Assembly (NCBI RefSeq): GCF_024055605.1
Contig: NZ_JAMXLX010000014.1
Span: forward strand, 1-64,000
DNA: 64,000 nucleotides
Source: Ciceribacter sichuanensis
GTDB lineage: Bacteria; Pseudomonadota; Alphaproteobacteria; Rhizobiales; Rhizobiaceae
Direction: 5' to 3'
This document shows, one piece after another, positions 42,058 through 53,955 of this stretch (the first letter of the stretch is position 1; each line of letters starts with the position of its first letter). Made by a program: the position numbers and the translations under genes. The notes under the pieces are model-generated. The model worked only from the letters and a program-made list of their open reading frames with translations, did not search any database and was not told the origin of the DNA.

Positions 42058-43683
42058 ATGAAAGCCCTCTCCGACCTGCTCGATCGCCTCGTGCTGACGC
42101 CCGCGCGCAACGGCAAGCTGACGCTGCTCACCGACTATTTCCGCGAGACCCCCGATCCCGACCGGGGCTATGGGCTCGCGGTCCTCGCCGGCACGCTAGA
42201 CATTGCCAATGTGAAGCCGGCTCTCCTGCGCGAACTGGTGCTGGAGCGCATGGACGAGGAACTGTTCCGCTATTCCTATGATTACGTCGGAGATCTCGCC
42301 GAAACCATCTCGCTGGTCTGGGACGGCGACCGGGTCACCCAGCGTTCGCTCACAAGCCAGCCACGGCTTTCCGAGGTGATCCATGCCCTGCAGAATGCCA
42401 GCCGCAGCGATACACGCGGCGTCGTCCGGGGGCTTCTCGACGTGCTCGACACATCCGGGCGTTTCGCATTCCTGAAGCTGGTGACCGGGGGCTTGAGGAT
42501 CGGGGTCTCGACCCGCCTTGCCAAGCAGGCGCTCGCCCAACTCGGCCAGAAGGACATCACCGAGATCGAAACGCTCTGGCACGGGCTCGAGCCACCCTAT
42601 GAGCCTTTGTTCGCCTGGCTGGAAGGTCGAGATGACAAGCCGGTCCTCGCGACGCCGGCGATCTTTCATTCGGTCATGCTTTCCAATCCCGTCGGCGACC
42701 GCGATCTGGAGGGGCTGGACCCGAAGAATTTCGCCGCCGAGTGGAAATGGGACGGCATCCGCGTACAGCTTTCGCATTTCGGCGGGAGACGAAAGCTCTA
42801 TTCTCGTTCGGGCGACGACATTTCCGCATCGTTCCCGGATGTGCTGGAGGCCGCCGAATTCGAGGGCGTGATCGACGGGGAACTCCTGATCGGCGGGACA
42901 CTACGCTCGAACCAGCCGACCCGGACATTTTCGGACCTTCAGCAACGACTGAACCGCAAGACCGTTTCCGGCAAGATGATCCGCGAATACCCGGCCTTTA
43001 TCCGGGCCTACGACATGCTCTTCGATCGCGATGCCGACATTCGCGGCGAGACATTTCTCGACCGGCGGGAGCGGCTCACTCGCATGATCGATAATACCGC
43101 ACCAACGCGTTTCGACCTTTCGCCGCTGGTGCCGTTTTCCTCCTGGGAGGAACTCGACCGCCTGCGCTCCACTCCCCCCGATCCCGTGATCGAGGGCGTG
43201 ATGATCAAGCGGCTCGACAGCAGCTATCAGGCCGGACGCGCCAAGGGTCCGTGGTTCAAATGGAAGCGCGACCCGATGAATGCCGATGCCGTGCTGATGT
43301 ATGCACAACGCGGCCACGGCAAACGTTCGAGCTACTATTCCGATTTCACCTTCGGGGTCTGGACTGCGGATCCGGAACAGGGGGACATACTCGTTCCCGT
43401 CGGCAAGGCCTATTTCGGCTTTACTGATGCGGAACTCGAAGTCCTCGACCGCTATGTGCGTAACAACACCGTCGATCGGTTCGGCCCGGTGCGGGCGCTT
43501 CGCGCTGAACCGGATCACGGTTTCGTCGTGGAAGTGGCCTTCGAAGGCATTTCCCGATCCGGCCGGCACAAGTCGGGTGTCGCGATGCGGTTCCCCCGCA
43601 TCGCACGGCTGCGGCAGGACAAGCTGCCGCGCGAGGCCGACCGGCTGGAAACGCTGGTCGGCATGATCGACAGGGCAAGCTGA
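42058..43683 (+). CDS. ATP-dependent DNA ligase (LigB-like, exonuclease-associated)
   Basis: A 541-residue bacterial ATP-dependent ligase. The N-terminal domain (1-200) precedes the nucleotidyltransferase core, with motif I in AEWKWDGIRVQ (adenylated lysine), motif III around FIRAYDMLFDRD, motif IV in PVIEGVMIKRLDS, motif V in WFKWKRDP, and an OB-fold domain with VAFEGISRSGRHKSGVAMRFPR. ATG 42058 is the preferred start; ATG 42031 and a TTG at 42022 overlap the exonuclease gene. It ends only three bases from the convergent glpK stop. It probably repairs breaks together with the exonuclease. Confidence 0.92.
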   Translation: MKALSDLLDRLVLTPARNGKLTLLTDYFRETPDPDRGYGLAVLAGTLDIANVKPALLRELVLERMDEELFRYSYDYVGDLAETISLVWDGDRVTQRSLTSQPRLSEVIHALQNASRSDTRGVVRGLLDVLDTSGRFAFLKLVTGGLRIGVSTRLAKQALAQLGQKDITEIETLWHGLEPPYEPLFAWLEGRDDKPVLATPAIFHSVMLSNPVGDRDLEGLDPKNFAAEWKWDGIRVQLSHFGGRRKLYSRSGDDISASFPDVLEAAEFEGVIDGELLIGGTLRSNQPTRTFSDLQQRLNRKTVSGKMIREYPAFIRAYDMLFDRDADIRGETFLDRRERLTRMIDNTAPTRFDLSPLVPFSSWEELDRLRSTPPDPVIEGVMIKRLDSSYQAGRAKGPWFKWKRDPMNADAVLMYAQRGHGKRSSYYSDFTFGVWTADPEQGDILVPVGKAYFGFTDAELEVLDRYVRNNTVDRFGPVRALRAEPDHGFVVEVAFEGISRSGRHKSGVAMRFPRIARLRQDKLPREADRLETLVGMIDRAS

Positions 43684-43686
43684 GCG

Positions 43687-45183
43687 TCAACGCCGCTTGG
43701 TCAGGCAGCGCGACACGCTGTCGTGCCAACCGGCAATAGCCGCAATACGCTCGGCCTGCGGCATGGCAGGCTCGAAACGATGATCGCGGCGCCAGCGTTC
43801 GGCAAAGCCCTTGCGATCCGGCCAGATGCCAGCGCGGGAGCCCGCGAGCCATGCGGCGCCGAGGACCGTCGTTTCAAGAATCACCGGCCGGTCGACCGGG
43901 CTTGCCAGAATGTCGGCGAGCCTCTGCATCGTCCAGTCGGAGGCGACCATGCCGCCATCGACGCGCAGCACGGTTTTGTTGGCTGCCCCGTTCCAGTCCT
44001 TCTTCATCGCCTCCAGAAGGTCGTGGGTCTGATAGGCGACGCTTTCCAGTGCCGCGCGGGCGAATTCCTCCGGCCCGGTGCTGCGCGTCAGGCCGAAGAT
44101 CGCGCCGCGCGCATCCGCATCCCAATAAGGAGCTCCAAGGCCGGTAAAGGCAGGCACGAGGTAGACGCGCTGGGTAGGGTCCGCCTTCATGGCCAGCGCG
44201 CCCACCTCGGAAGAAACGCCGATGAAACCGAGTTCATCACGCAACCACTGCACCGCCGCACCGGCGATGAAGATCGAGCCTTCCAGCGCATAGGTCGTCA
44301 CCCCGTCCAGCCGGTAGGCGATGGTCGTCAGCAGCCGGTTCGACGATGCAACCCGGTCGGTGCCGGTGTTGAGCAGGGCGAAGCAGCCGGTGCCATAGGT
44401 GGACTTCATCATGCCAGGCTCGAAGCAGGCATTGCCGATCACCGCCGCCTGCTGGTCGCCCGCGACACCCAGAATGGGAATGGCGACGCCGAACACAGAC
44501 GGATCGGTCACGCCGAAATCGGCGGCGCAATCCTTGACCTCCGGCAGCATGGCGGCGGGAATGCCGAGGATCGACAGCAGTTCGTCGTCCCAGCGGTTTT
44601 CGCCGATATTGTAAAGAAGCGTTCGGGACGCGTTGGTGGCATCGGTGACATGCACCTTGCCGCCGGTCAGCTTGTAGATGAGCCAGCTATCCACCGTGCC
44701 GAAGCAGACCTCGCCCGCCTGGGCACGGGCGCGCAGTCCCTCGACATTCTCCAGCAGCCAGGCGAGCTTGGTGCCGGAAAAATAGGGGTCGAGCAGCAGG
44801 CCGGTCTTTTCGGTGAACTTCGGTTCGAGACCCTTTTCCTTCAGTTCCTCGCAGAAGCGGGCCGTGCGGCGATCCTGCCAGACGATCGCGCGGTGCAGCG
44901 GCTCGCCGGTCCTGCGGTCCCAGACAACTGTGGTCTCGCGCTGGTTGGTGATGCCGATCGCTGTGATGTCGGCGGCGGATACGCTTGCCTTGGCGAGTGC
45001 GGTTCGAACGGTTGCGAGAACGCTTCTCCAGATTTCCTCGGCATCGTGTTCCACCCAGCCGGAAGACGGGAAATGCTGCGTGAATTCCTGCTGGCCCACG
45101 CCTGCGATCGTCATGTCTCCATCGAAGACGACGGTGCGGCTGGATGTGGTTCCCTGGTCGATGGCGAGGATATAACCACCCAT
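43687..45183 (-). CDS. glpK: glycerol kinase
   Basis: A 498-residue FGGY-family glycerol kinase, making glycerol-3-phosphate from glycerol and ATP. YILAIDQGTTSSR is at the N-terminus, with QQEFTQHFPSSGWVEHDAEEIW, TNQRET, GTGCFALLNTG and LRVDGGMVASDWTMQ. The start ATG at 45181-45183 has AAGGGAG before it; a longer frame adds only 7 residues. It is the last gene of the glp operon, separated from glpV by 180 bases with a strong hairpin. Confidence 0.96.
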   Translation of the reverse strand: MGGYILAIDQGTTSSRTVVFDGDMTIAGVGQQEFTQHFPSSGWVEHDAEEIWRSVLATVRTALAKASVSAADITAIGITNQRETTVVWDRRTGEPLHRAIVWQDRRTARFCEELKEKGLEPKFTEKTGLLLDPYFSGTKLAWLLENVEGLRARAQAGEVCFGTVDSWLIYKLTGGKVHVTDATNASRTLLYNIGENRWDDELLSILGIPAAMLPEVKDCAADFGVTDPSVFGVAIPILGVAGDQQAAVIGNACFEPGMMKSTYGTGCFALLNTGTDRVASSNRLLTTIAYRLDGVTTYALEGSIFIAGAAVQWLRDELGFIGVSSEVGALAMKADPTQRVYLVPAFTGLGAPYWDADARGAIFGLTRSTGPEEFARAALESVAYQTHDLLEAMKKDWNGAANKTVLRVDGGMVASDWTMQRLADILASPVDRPVILETTVLGAAWLAGSRAGIWPDRKGFAERWRRDHRFEPAMPQAERIAAIAGWHDSVSRCLTKRR

Positions 45184-45315
45184 GGAATTCGCTCCCTTTC
45201 GCATGACAGGTGAAACGGGATCGCCTGCCCTGCCCTTTTTTCTCTGTCCTGCGCCGTTACGGACGCAAGGCCGCTACGCATTTCTTCGGGAAGTCTTCCT
45301 TCCCTAACAACAGGT

Positions 45316-45342
45316 GACCGGGGCACTTGACGCGCCCCGGTC
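45316..45342 (-). promoter_or_regulatory. intercistronic hairpin between glpV and glpK
   Basis: GACCGGGGC (45316-45324) and GCCCCGGTC (45334-45342) form a perfect 9-bp stem. A small CCCGG/CCGGG hairpin (about 45348-45361) precedes it in the transcript. No T-run follows. It probably protects the upstream mRNA or reduces read-through into glpK, giving more binding protein than kinase. Confidence 0.6.
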
Positions 45343-45363
45343 CTTCTCCCGGTTTACCGGGAT

Positions 45364-47085
45364 TTACTTCTTCCAGCTGGCGACGAGTTCGTCATAGTTG
45401 ACGGTTACGGGCTTTTCCTTCTCGTTCTCGATCTTCAGCTGCGGCGCAAGGTTACCTTTCGCGACGGCATCCTTGTTCCAGTACTCGATATCATGCTCCT
45501 CGGCGAGCTTCGGGCCCATGTCGCCCTGAACACCGGAGCGTTCGAGGCGAGAAAGAACCTTTTCCTGCTCGGCGCACAGCGAATCCATGGCTTCCTGCGC
45601 GGTCTTGGCGCCGGAAGAGGCGTCGCCGATTGCCTGCCACCAGAGCTGGGCGAGCTTCGGATAGTCGGGAATGTTCGTGCCCGTCGGCGACCACTGCAGG
45701 CGAGCCGGAGAACGGTAGAACTCGATCAGACCGCCGAGCTTCGGCGCGCGATCGGTGAAGGACTGGTGATCCAGCGTCGACTGACGGATGAAGGTCAGGC
45801 CGACATGGCTCTTCTTGACGTCTACCGTCTTCGAGGTGACGAACTGGGCATAGAGCCATGCGGCCTTGGCGCGGTCGTCAGGAGTCGACTTCATCAGCGT
45901 CCAGGAACCGGCGTCCTGATAGCCGAGCTTCATGCCGTCCTTCCAGTAGACGCCATGCGGAGACGGGGCGAAACGCCACTTCGGCGTGCCGTCCGCATTC
46001 ACGACCGGCAGACCGTCCTTGACGAAGTCGGCCGTGAAAGCCGTGTAGGTGAACATCTGCTGGGCGACTTCACCCTGAGACGGCACCGGACCGGATTCGG
46101 AGAAGGTCATACCGGCGGCGGAAGCCGGAGCATAGGCCTTCAACCAGTCGAGATACTTCTGGATCGAATAGACTGCAGCCGGGCCGTTGGTATCGCCGCC
46201 ACGGGCAACGCAGGAGCCGACCGGACGCGACTTCTCGTCGACCTTGATGCCCCACTCGTCGACCGGCAGGCCGTTCGGGATGCCCTTGTCGCCGTTGCCA
46301 GCCATCGACAACCAGGCGTCGGTGAAGCGCCAGCCGAGCGACGGGTCCTTCTTGCCGTAGTCCATGTGGCCATAGACCTTCTTGCCGTCGATCTCGCGGC
46401 CGGTGAAGAACTCGGCGATATCCTCGTAAGCCGACCAGTTGACCGGAACGCCGAGGTCGTAGCCGTACTTGGCCTTGAAGTCTTCCTTGTTCTTGGCGTC
46501 GTTGAACCAGTCGTAACGGAACCAGTAGAGGTTGGCGAATTGCTGGTCGGGAAGCTGGTAGAGCTTGCCGTCCGGGGCAGTGGTGAAGGACTTGCCGATG
46601 AAGTCGTCGATATCGAGGCCGGGATTGGTGACGTCCTTGCCTTCATTGGCCATGAAGTCGGTCAGCGAACGTGCCTGCTGGTAACGCCAATGGGTGCCGA
46701 TCAGGTCGCTATCGTTGACATAAGCGTCATAGATGTTCTCGCCCGACTGCATCTGTGTCTGCAGCTTCTCGATGACATCGCCTTCGCCGATCAGATCATG
46801 GGTGATCTTGATACCGGTGATCGCGGTGAAGGCGGGCGCCAGAACCTTGGATTCGTATTCATGGGTGGTGATGGTTTCCGAGACCACCTTGATGTCCATA
46901 CCGGCAAACGGCTTGGCAGCGTCGATGAACCACTGCATTTCCTTTTCCTGGTCGGCGCGAGACAGCGCCGAAAGGTCGCCGACCTCCTTGTCTAGGAACT
47001 GTTTTGCCTCGTCCATGCCGGCGAAAGCCGTACCGGTCAATGCCAGCAGCATGGCTGCCGTCGTTGTCAAAAGATGCCGTCGCAT
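45364..47085 (-). CDS. glpV: glycerol ABC transporter substrate-binding protein
   Basis: A 573-residue periplasmic extracellular solute-binding protein, family 1 type. The signal peptide is MRRHLLTTTAAMLLALTGTAFA. Like other GlpV proteins it is longer than most sugar-binding proteins. KVVSETITTHEYESKVLAPAF and AGGMTF-like segments are family-typical by position. The chosen ATG (47083-47085) follows GGGAGGACAATC; a longer frame would add 76 residues with no signal. Gene order fits glpV of Rhizobium leguminosarum. Confidence 0.9.
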   Translation of the reverse strand: MRRHLLTTTAAMLLALTGTAFAGMDEAKQFLDKEVGDLSALSRADQEKEMQWFIDAAKPFAGMDIKVVSETITTHEYESKVLAPAFTAITGIKITHDLIGEGDVIEKLQTQMQSGENIYDAYVNDSDLIGTHWRYQQARSLTDFMANEGKDVTNPGLDIDDFIGKSFTTAPDGKLYQLPDQQFANLYWFRYDWFNDAKNKEDFKAKYGYDLGVPVNWSAYEDIAEFFTGREIDGKKVYGHMDYGKKDPSLGWRFTDAWLSMAGNGDKGIPNGLPVDEWGIKVDEKSRPVGSCVARGGDTNGPAAVYSIQKYLDWLKAYAPASAAGMTFSESGPVPSQGEVAQQMFTYTAFTADFVKDGLPVVNADGTPKWRFAPSPHGVYWKDGMKLGYQDAGSWTLMKSTPDDRAKAAWLYAQFVTSKTVDVKKSHVGLTFIRQSTLDHQSFTDRAPKLGGLIEFYRSPARLQWSPTGTNIPDYPKLAQLWWQAIGDASSGAKTAQEAMDSLCAEQEKVLSRLERSGVQGDMGPKLAEEHDIEYWNKDAVAKGNLAPQLKIENEKEKPVTVNYDELVASWKK

Positions 47086-47164
47086 GATTGTCCTCCCAAG
47101 GGTTTGCGATTGCAGTTTTCGTCGTCGTGGATGGCGAACCTCCCCGCCACCCGTTCTTTCTGCC

Positions 47165-47446
47165 TCACACGAAGCGGAATACGCCGATCGCGTAGACCAC
47201 TGACAAGGCGAGAGCCCACCAGAGGCTGGGACCGCCAAGTCCCAGCCAGGCAAGATGAATGAACGCCGAACCGAGCAGCGACACGAACAGGCGGTCGCCG
47301 CGGGTGGTTTCAAAGCGCAGTATACCGACGCGCGGATTGCCGCCCGGCGAGAAATACTCCCACACCCCCATCACCGCGATCAGCGTAAAGATGATGATGA
47401 AGAAGAGGGCCGTCGGAAGCGTCCAGGCCATCCATGAGAAATCCAT
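47165..47446 (-). CDS. glpU: small membrane protein of the glycerol transporter
   Basis: A 93-residue protein with three likely membrane helices (residues 8-30, 50-66 and 73-92), matching the GlpU/DUF2160-type component coded between the permease and the binding protein in rhizobial glp operons. Its role in the transporter is not known; an accessory membrane subunit is likely. It is 12 bases after glpQ. Confidence 0.83.
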   Translation of the reverse strand: MDFSWMAWTLPTALFFIIIFTLIAVMGVWEYFSPGGNPRVGILRFETTRGDRLFVSLLGSAFIHLAWLGLGGPSLWWALALSVVYAIGVFRFV

Positions 47447-47458
47447 AGCAGCCTCCTG

Positions 47459-48274
<816 letters not shown>

Positions 48275-48287
48275 GGTCCTGCCTCCC

Positions 48288-49157
<870 letters not shown>

Positions 49158-49160
49158 GAC

Positions 49161-50231
<1,071 letters not shown>

Positions 50232-50245
50232 GATCCCCGCCTCCC

Positions 50246-51328
50246 TCACACCGTCCCGGGAGCCGAAGCGCCCAGCGCGCGGCCCTCGGCATCGAACGCC
50301 ATCAGATGGCGCGCATCGATATAGACCTCGATCTCGCGATCCGGCTCAATGTCATGAATGCCATGGGCCAGCATGACCCAGCGGGCACCGGCGAAATCGA
50401 CGTGAATGAAGCTTTCCGAACCCGCGATCTCGGAAATCAGCGTGCGGGCGGTCACCCTCACAACGCCATCATGCTGGCGGCGCAGCGCGAGGTGGTGCGG
50501 CTGGAATGCGACGGTCACCGGGCCGTTCGCCACGCCGAGCAGATGCGGCGGCACCGGCAATGCGGCCTGTCCGCCAACCCGGAAGACGCCATCGGCCTTG
50601 ACGGCTTCGATGGTGTTGAGCGGTGGGTCGGCAAAGGTCCTGGCGGTCAGGAGATCGACCGGACGGCGATAGACCTCAATCGTCGGGCCGAACTGGGTGA
50701 CGCGGCCCTCGCTGAGCGTTGCCGTATTGCCGCCGAGCAAAAGGGCCTCGGAGGGTTCCGTCGTGGCATAGACGAAGATCGCGCCGGATTCTGCGAAGAT
50801 CTTCGGAAGTTCCTCGCGCAATTCCTCGCGCAGCTTGTAGTCGAGGTTTGCCAGCGGTTCATCGAGCAGGACCAGATTGGCATTCTTCACGATTGCGCGC
50901 GCCAGCGCCGTTCGCTGCTGCTGGCCGCCGGAAAGATTGAGCGGCGTGCGGTCGAGATAGGGCGCAAGCTTTAGAAGATCTGCAGCCTTTCGCACTTCAC
51001 GATCGATGGTCGTCTGATCCTTTCCGGCAATCCGCATCGGCGAGGCGATGTTTTCATAAACGGTCAGCGCCGGGTAGTTGATGAACTGCTGGTAGACCAT
51101 GGCGACGTTGCGCTTCTGCACGGGCACGCCGGTCACGTCCTCGCCGTCGAAATGGATCGTGCCTTCGGTCGGCTTGTCGAGGCCGGCCATGAGACGCATC
51201 AGCGAGGTCTTGCCGGAGAGCGTCGGCCCGAGCAGGACGTTCAGCGTTCCCCGCCGTAACGTCAGGTCGGTGGGGCGAATATGGAATTCGCCTCCCGCCA
51301 TCTTCGACACATTGCGCAATTCAAGCAT
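50246..51328 (-). CDS. glpS: glycerol ABC transporter ATP-binding protein
   Basis: A 360-residue MalK-type ATPase. Walker A at residues 34-41 is GPTLSGKT, in place of the usual GPSGCGKT, keeping only the essential GKT. The signature LNLSGGQQQRTALARAI is intact, Walker B is LVLLDEPLANLD, and the H-loop position reads YATTEPSEA instead of YVTHDQ, so the switch histidine is missing. It probably forms a heterodimer with one competent site together with GlpT. Confidence 0.9.
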   Translation of the reverse strand: MLELRNVSKMAGGEFHIRPTDLTLRRGTLNVLLGPTLSGKTSLMRLMAGLDKPTEGTIHFDGEDVTGVPVQKRNVAMVYQQFINYPALTVYENIASPMRIAGKDQTTIDREVRKAADLLKLAPYLDRTPLNLSGGQQQRTALARAIVKNANLVLLDEPLANLDYKLREELREELPKIFAESGAIFVYATTEPSEALLLGGNTATLSEGRVTQFGPTIEVYRRPVDLLTARTFADPPLNTIEAVKADGVFRVGGQAALPVPPHLLGVANGPVTVAFQPHHLALRRQHDGVVRVTARTLISEIAGSESFIHVDFAGARWVMLAHGIHDIEPDREIEVYIDARHLMAFDAEGRALGASAPGTV

Positions 51329-51389
51329 TGTTTCCTCGGGCCTCCTCCAACCGTCGGTGATAGATGCAGATCAGCCTGCTGCGGGTGCG

Positions 51390-52901
51390 TCAGTGAACGA
51401 CGGCGCCCGCCATGTACTCCTCAAGTCCCGCGGCCTCCCCGGCCGTCAGGAGCAATCCCTGTTTGGTGCGCCGCCACAGCACATCCTCTGCCGTGCGCGC
51501 CCATTCCTTCTCGATCAGCCAGCGCACTTCCGCTTCGTAAAGCGTGCCTCCGAAGAAGCGGCCAAGATCCTCCGGCCGCGACGCGTCGCCGATGATTGCG
51601 CCCGCAAGCGTGCCGTAACAGCGGACGAGTCGTTCGGCATGCGGTCGCGTCAGAAACGGCGCGGATTTCGCAAGCTTCGACACTTCCGCTTCGTAGCCGG
51701 TCGGAGCGAAATCGCCGCCCGGCAGGCGGCTTTTGTCTGTCCAGGACGAACCCTTAATGCCGATGGCTTCGCCGATCTTTTCCAGCGCATGCTCGGCAAG
51801 TCGCCGATAGGTGGTGAGCTTGCCGCCGAAGACGTTCAGGAGCGGCGGACCGGCCGCATCGCTGTCGAGCTTCAGCACATAGTCGCGGGTCGCTTCCTGC
51901 GCCTTGGAAGCGCCGTCATCATAAAGCGGACGAACGGCCGAATAGGTCCAGACGATATCTTCGGGGCGGACCGGCTCGGCGAAATACTCGCTTGCGGCGT
52001 TGCAAAGATATGCTGTTTCCTCGTCGCTGATCTTCACGCTCTTCGGATCGCCGGAATAGTCCCGGTCCGTGGTGCCGATCAGCGTGAATTCCTTCTCGTA
52101 GGGGATCGCGAAGATGATCCGGTTATCCGGATTCTGGAAGAAATAGGCGCGCGGATCGGAGAACTTCTTGCGCACCACGATATGGCTGCCCTGCACGAGG
52201 CGAACATTATGGACATTATTACGCCCGAAAGCCCCGGCCAGAACCTGATCCACCCAGGGACCGGCGGCATTGACCAGCATGCGCGACCGGAAGGTCGTCA
52301 CGGCACCGGTCTGCTCGCTGCGCACCTCGATCACCCAGACATCACCGTCCCGGCGGGCGGAAACGACCTTGGAACGGCTGAGGATGGTGGCTCCGCGATC
52401 TGCGGCATCGCGGGCATTCAGCACGACCATGCGCGCATCATCCACCCAGCCATCAGAATATTCGAAGGCGCGGGAGAACAACGGCTTCAGCGGCTTGCCG
52501 GCGGCATCGCGCCGAAGATCCAGCGTCTTGGTCGGCGGTAGGAGCTTGCGTCCACCGAGATGATCGTAAAGGAAAAGCCCGAGCCGGATCAGCCATGCGG
52601 GGCGGATGCCGCCCTTCTGGAACGGCAGGACAAAGCGCATGGGCCAGATGATATGCGGGGCCATGGCCCACAGCACCTCACGCTCCATCAGCGCCTCGCG
52701 CACCAGACGAAATTCGTAATGTTCGAGATAACGAAGGCCGCCGTGAATGAGCTTGGTCGCGCCTGATGACGTGCCGGAGGCGAAGTCGTTCATTTCGGCA
52801 AGCGCCACGGAATAGCCGCGACCAACAGCGTCGCGGGCAATGCCGCAGCCATTGATGCCGCCACCGATCACGAACAGATCGAAAACCGTATCGCCTGACA
52901 T
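51390..52901 (-). CDS. glpD: FAD-dependent glycerol-3-phosphate dehydrogenase
   Basis: A 503-residue membrane-associated flavoenzyme oxidising glycerol-3-phosphate to dihydroxyacetone phosphate and passing electrons to quinone. The FAD-binding motif is VIGGGINGCGIARDAVGRG (residues 10-28), then GTSSGATKLIHGGLRYLE, and LVNAAGPWVDQVL. The C-terminal domain is normal. The ATG at 52899-52901 has GGGGAAGATA before it; a longer frame runs through the promoter region. First structural gene of the glp operon. Confidence 0.96.
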   Translation of the reverse strand: MSGDTVFDLFVIGGGINGCGIARDAVGRGYSVALAEMNDFASGTSSGATKLIHGGLRYLEHYEFRLVREALMEREVLWAMAPHIIWPMRFVLPFQKGGIRPAWLIRLGLFLYDHLGGRKLLPPTKTLDLRRDAAGKPLKPLFSRAFEYSDGWVDDARMVVLNARDAADRGATILSRSKVVSARRDGDVWVIEVRSEQTGAVTTFRSRMLVNAAGPWVDQVLAGAFGRNNVHNVRLVQGSHIVVRKKFSDPRAYFFQNPDNRIIFAIPYEKEFTLIGTTDRDYSGDPKSVKISDEETAYLCNAASEYFAEPVRPEDIVWTYSAVRPLYDDGASKAQEATRDYVLKLDSDAAGPPLLNVFGGKLTTYRRLAEHALEKIGEAIGIKGSSWTDKSRLPGGDFAPTGYEAEVSKLAKSAPFLTRPHAERLVRCYGTLAGAIIGDASRPEDLGRFFGGTLYEAEVRWLIEKEWARTAEDVLWRRTKQGLLLTAGEAAGLEEYMAGAVVH

Positions 52902-52945
52902 TATCTTCCCCACCCGATTTCGCATTGCACAATTTTTTGCAATTG

Positions 52946-52992
52946 CGAAAGTGTGATTATCTAATTCGAAATCAAATCGAATGTCAAACGAA
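52946..52992 (-). promoter_or_regulatory. glpD promoter with phased GlpR half-sites
   Basis: On the minus strand, TTGACA (52982-52987) and TAGATA (52958-52963) are -35 and -10 boxes 18 bases apart. CGAA on the plus strand recurs at 52946, 52967, 52978 and 52989; the last three are exactly 11 bases apart, so they face one side of the helix and overlap the promoter. TTCG/TTTCG half-sites are expected of DeoR/GlpR-type repressors. Confidence 0.68.
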
Positions 52993-53021
52993 GATTTATC
53001 GACCCCTGACAAGGCCACGTT

Positions 53022-53786
53022 TCACGGCGCGGTCTCGATGAGATTGACGTCGTTTTCGGCGCAAATCGTCCGGATGGCATCCAGCGGACAGCGGTCGGTA
53101 ATGAAAGTGTGCACCTGCGAGAGATGACCGATGCGTACAGGAGCCGTGCGCTCGAACTTGCTGGAATCGCTCACCAATATGACATGACGGGCATTAGCCA
53201 TGATGGCCTGCGCCACCTTCACCTCACGAAAGTCGAAGTCGAGAAGTGCGCCGTCGCCATCAATGGCAGACACCCCGATGACGGCGAAATCCACCTTGAA
53301 CTGGCGAATGAAATCGACAGCCGCCTCACCGACGATACCACCGTCGGCGCCACGGACAACGCCGCCGGCAATCACCACCTCGATCGAGGGGAAAACCCTC
53401 AAGCGATTGGCAACATTGATATTATTGGTGATGACCATAAGCTCCCGATGGTCGGTGAGCGCTTCGCCAACGGCCTCGGTCGTCGTTCCGATATTGATGA
53501 AGAGCGAGGAATTGTCGGGAATGAGGGCGGCCGCGGCCCTTCCGATCGCTTGTTTTTCCGAAGCTGCAATCGACCGCCGCGCCTCGTATTTGACGTTCTC
53601 GTTGCCACTCGGGAAGATCGCGCCACCATGAATGCGCGTCAGCGCCCGACCGTCGCAGAGGTCATTCAGATCCTTCCGGATCGTCTGGGGGGTGACCGAA
53701 AAACGGGTGGCGAGTTCGTCGACCAGAACGCGACCCTGCTCCTTGGCGAGCGCGACGATCTCCGCCTGACGCGGGGTAAGCAGCAT
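53022..53786 (-). CDS. glpR: DeoR-family glycerol regulon repressor
   Basis: A 254-residue DeoR-family repressor. The N-terminal helix-turn-helix is LTPRQAEIVALAKEQGRVLVDELATRFSVTPQTIRKDLNDL; the C-terminal sugar-phosphate-binding domain has FINIGTTTEAV and ITNNINVA. It likely senses glycerol-3-phosphate. The chosen ATG (53784-53786) follows GGGAGGATCATC. It lies 120 bases upstream of glpD, on the same strand. Confidence 0.94.
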   Translation of the reverse strand: MLLTPRQAEIVALAKEQGRVLVDELATRFSVTPQTIRKDLNDLCDGRALTRIHGGAIFPSGNENVKYEARRSIAASEKQAIGRAAAALIPDNSSLFINIGTTTEAVGEALTDHRELMVITNNINVANRLRVFPSIEVVIAGGVVRGADGGIVGEAAVDFIRQFKVDFAVIGVSAIDGDGALLDFDFREVKVAQAIMANARHVILVSDSSKFERTAPVRIGHLSQVHTFITDRCPLDAIRTICAENDVNLIETAP

Positions 53787-53811
53787 GATGATCCTCCCTT
53801 TCATTTCTCTT

Positions 53812-53844
53812 TTTCGTTTTTCTTCATCCTACGGAAAAACGAAA
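53812..53844 (-). promoter_or_regulatory. GlpR autoregulatory operator candidate
   Basis: TTTCGTTTTTC (53812-53822) and GAAAAACGAAA (53834-53844) are exact reverse complements with an 11-base spacer, 26 bases before glpR. TTTCGTTT-type half-sites recur before glpD, which suggests one repressor binds both. Confidence 0.72.
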
Positions 53845-53955
53845 GCCGGACAAGTGCGTCGTGGGAGGATTGCGAAATGCATATGATCCGGTGAAGAAAA
53901 AGGCCGGCGCTTTCGCACCGACCCTTCAAGTTTCGGTTCAATAGCTGGGTCGCTA

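Noticed and set aside
43723..45213. 496-codon plus-strand frame opposite glpK
   Set aside because: No recognisable protein; glpK on the minus strand is complete with all family motifs.
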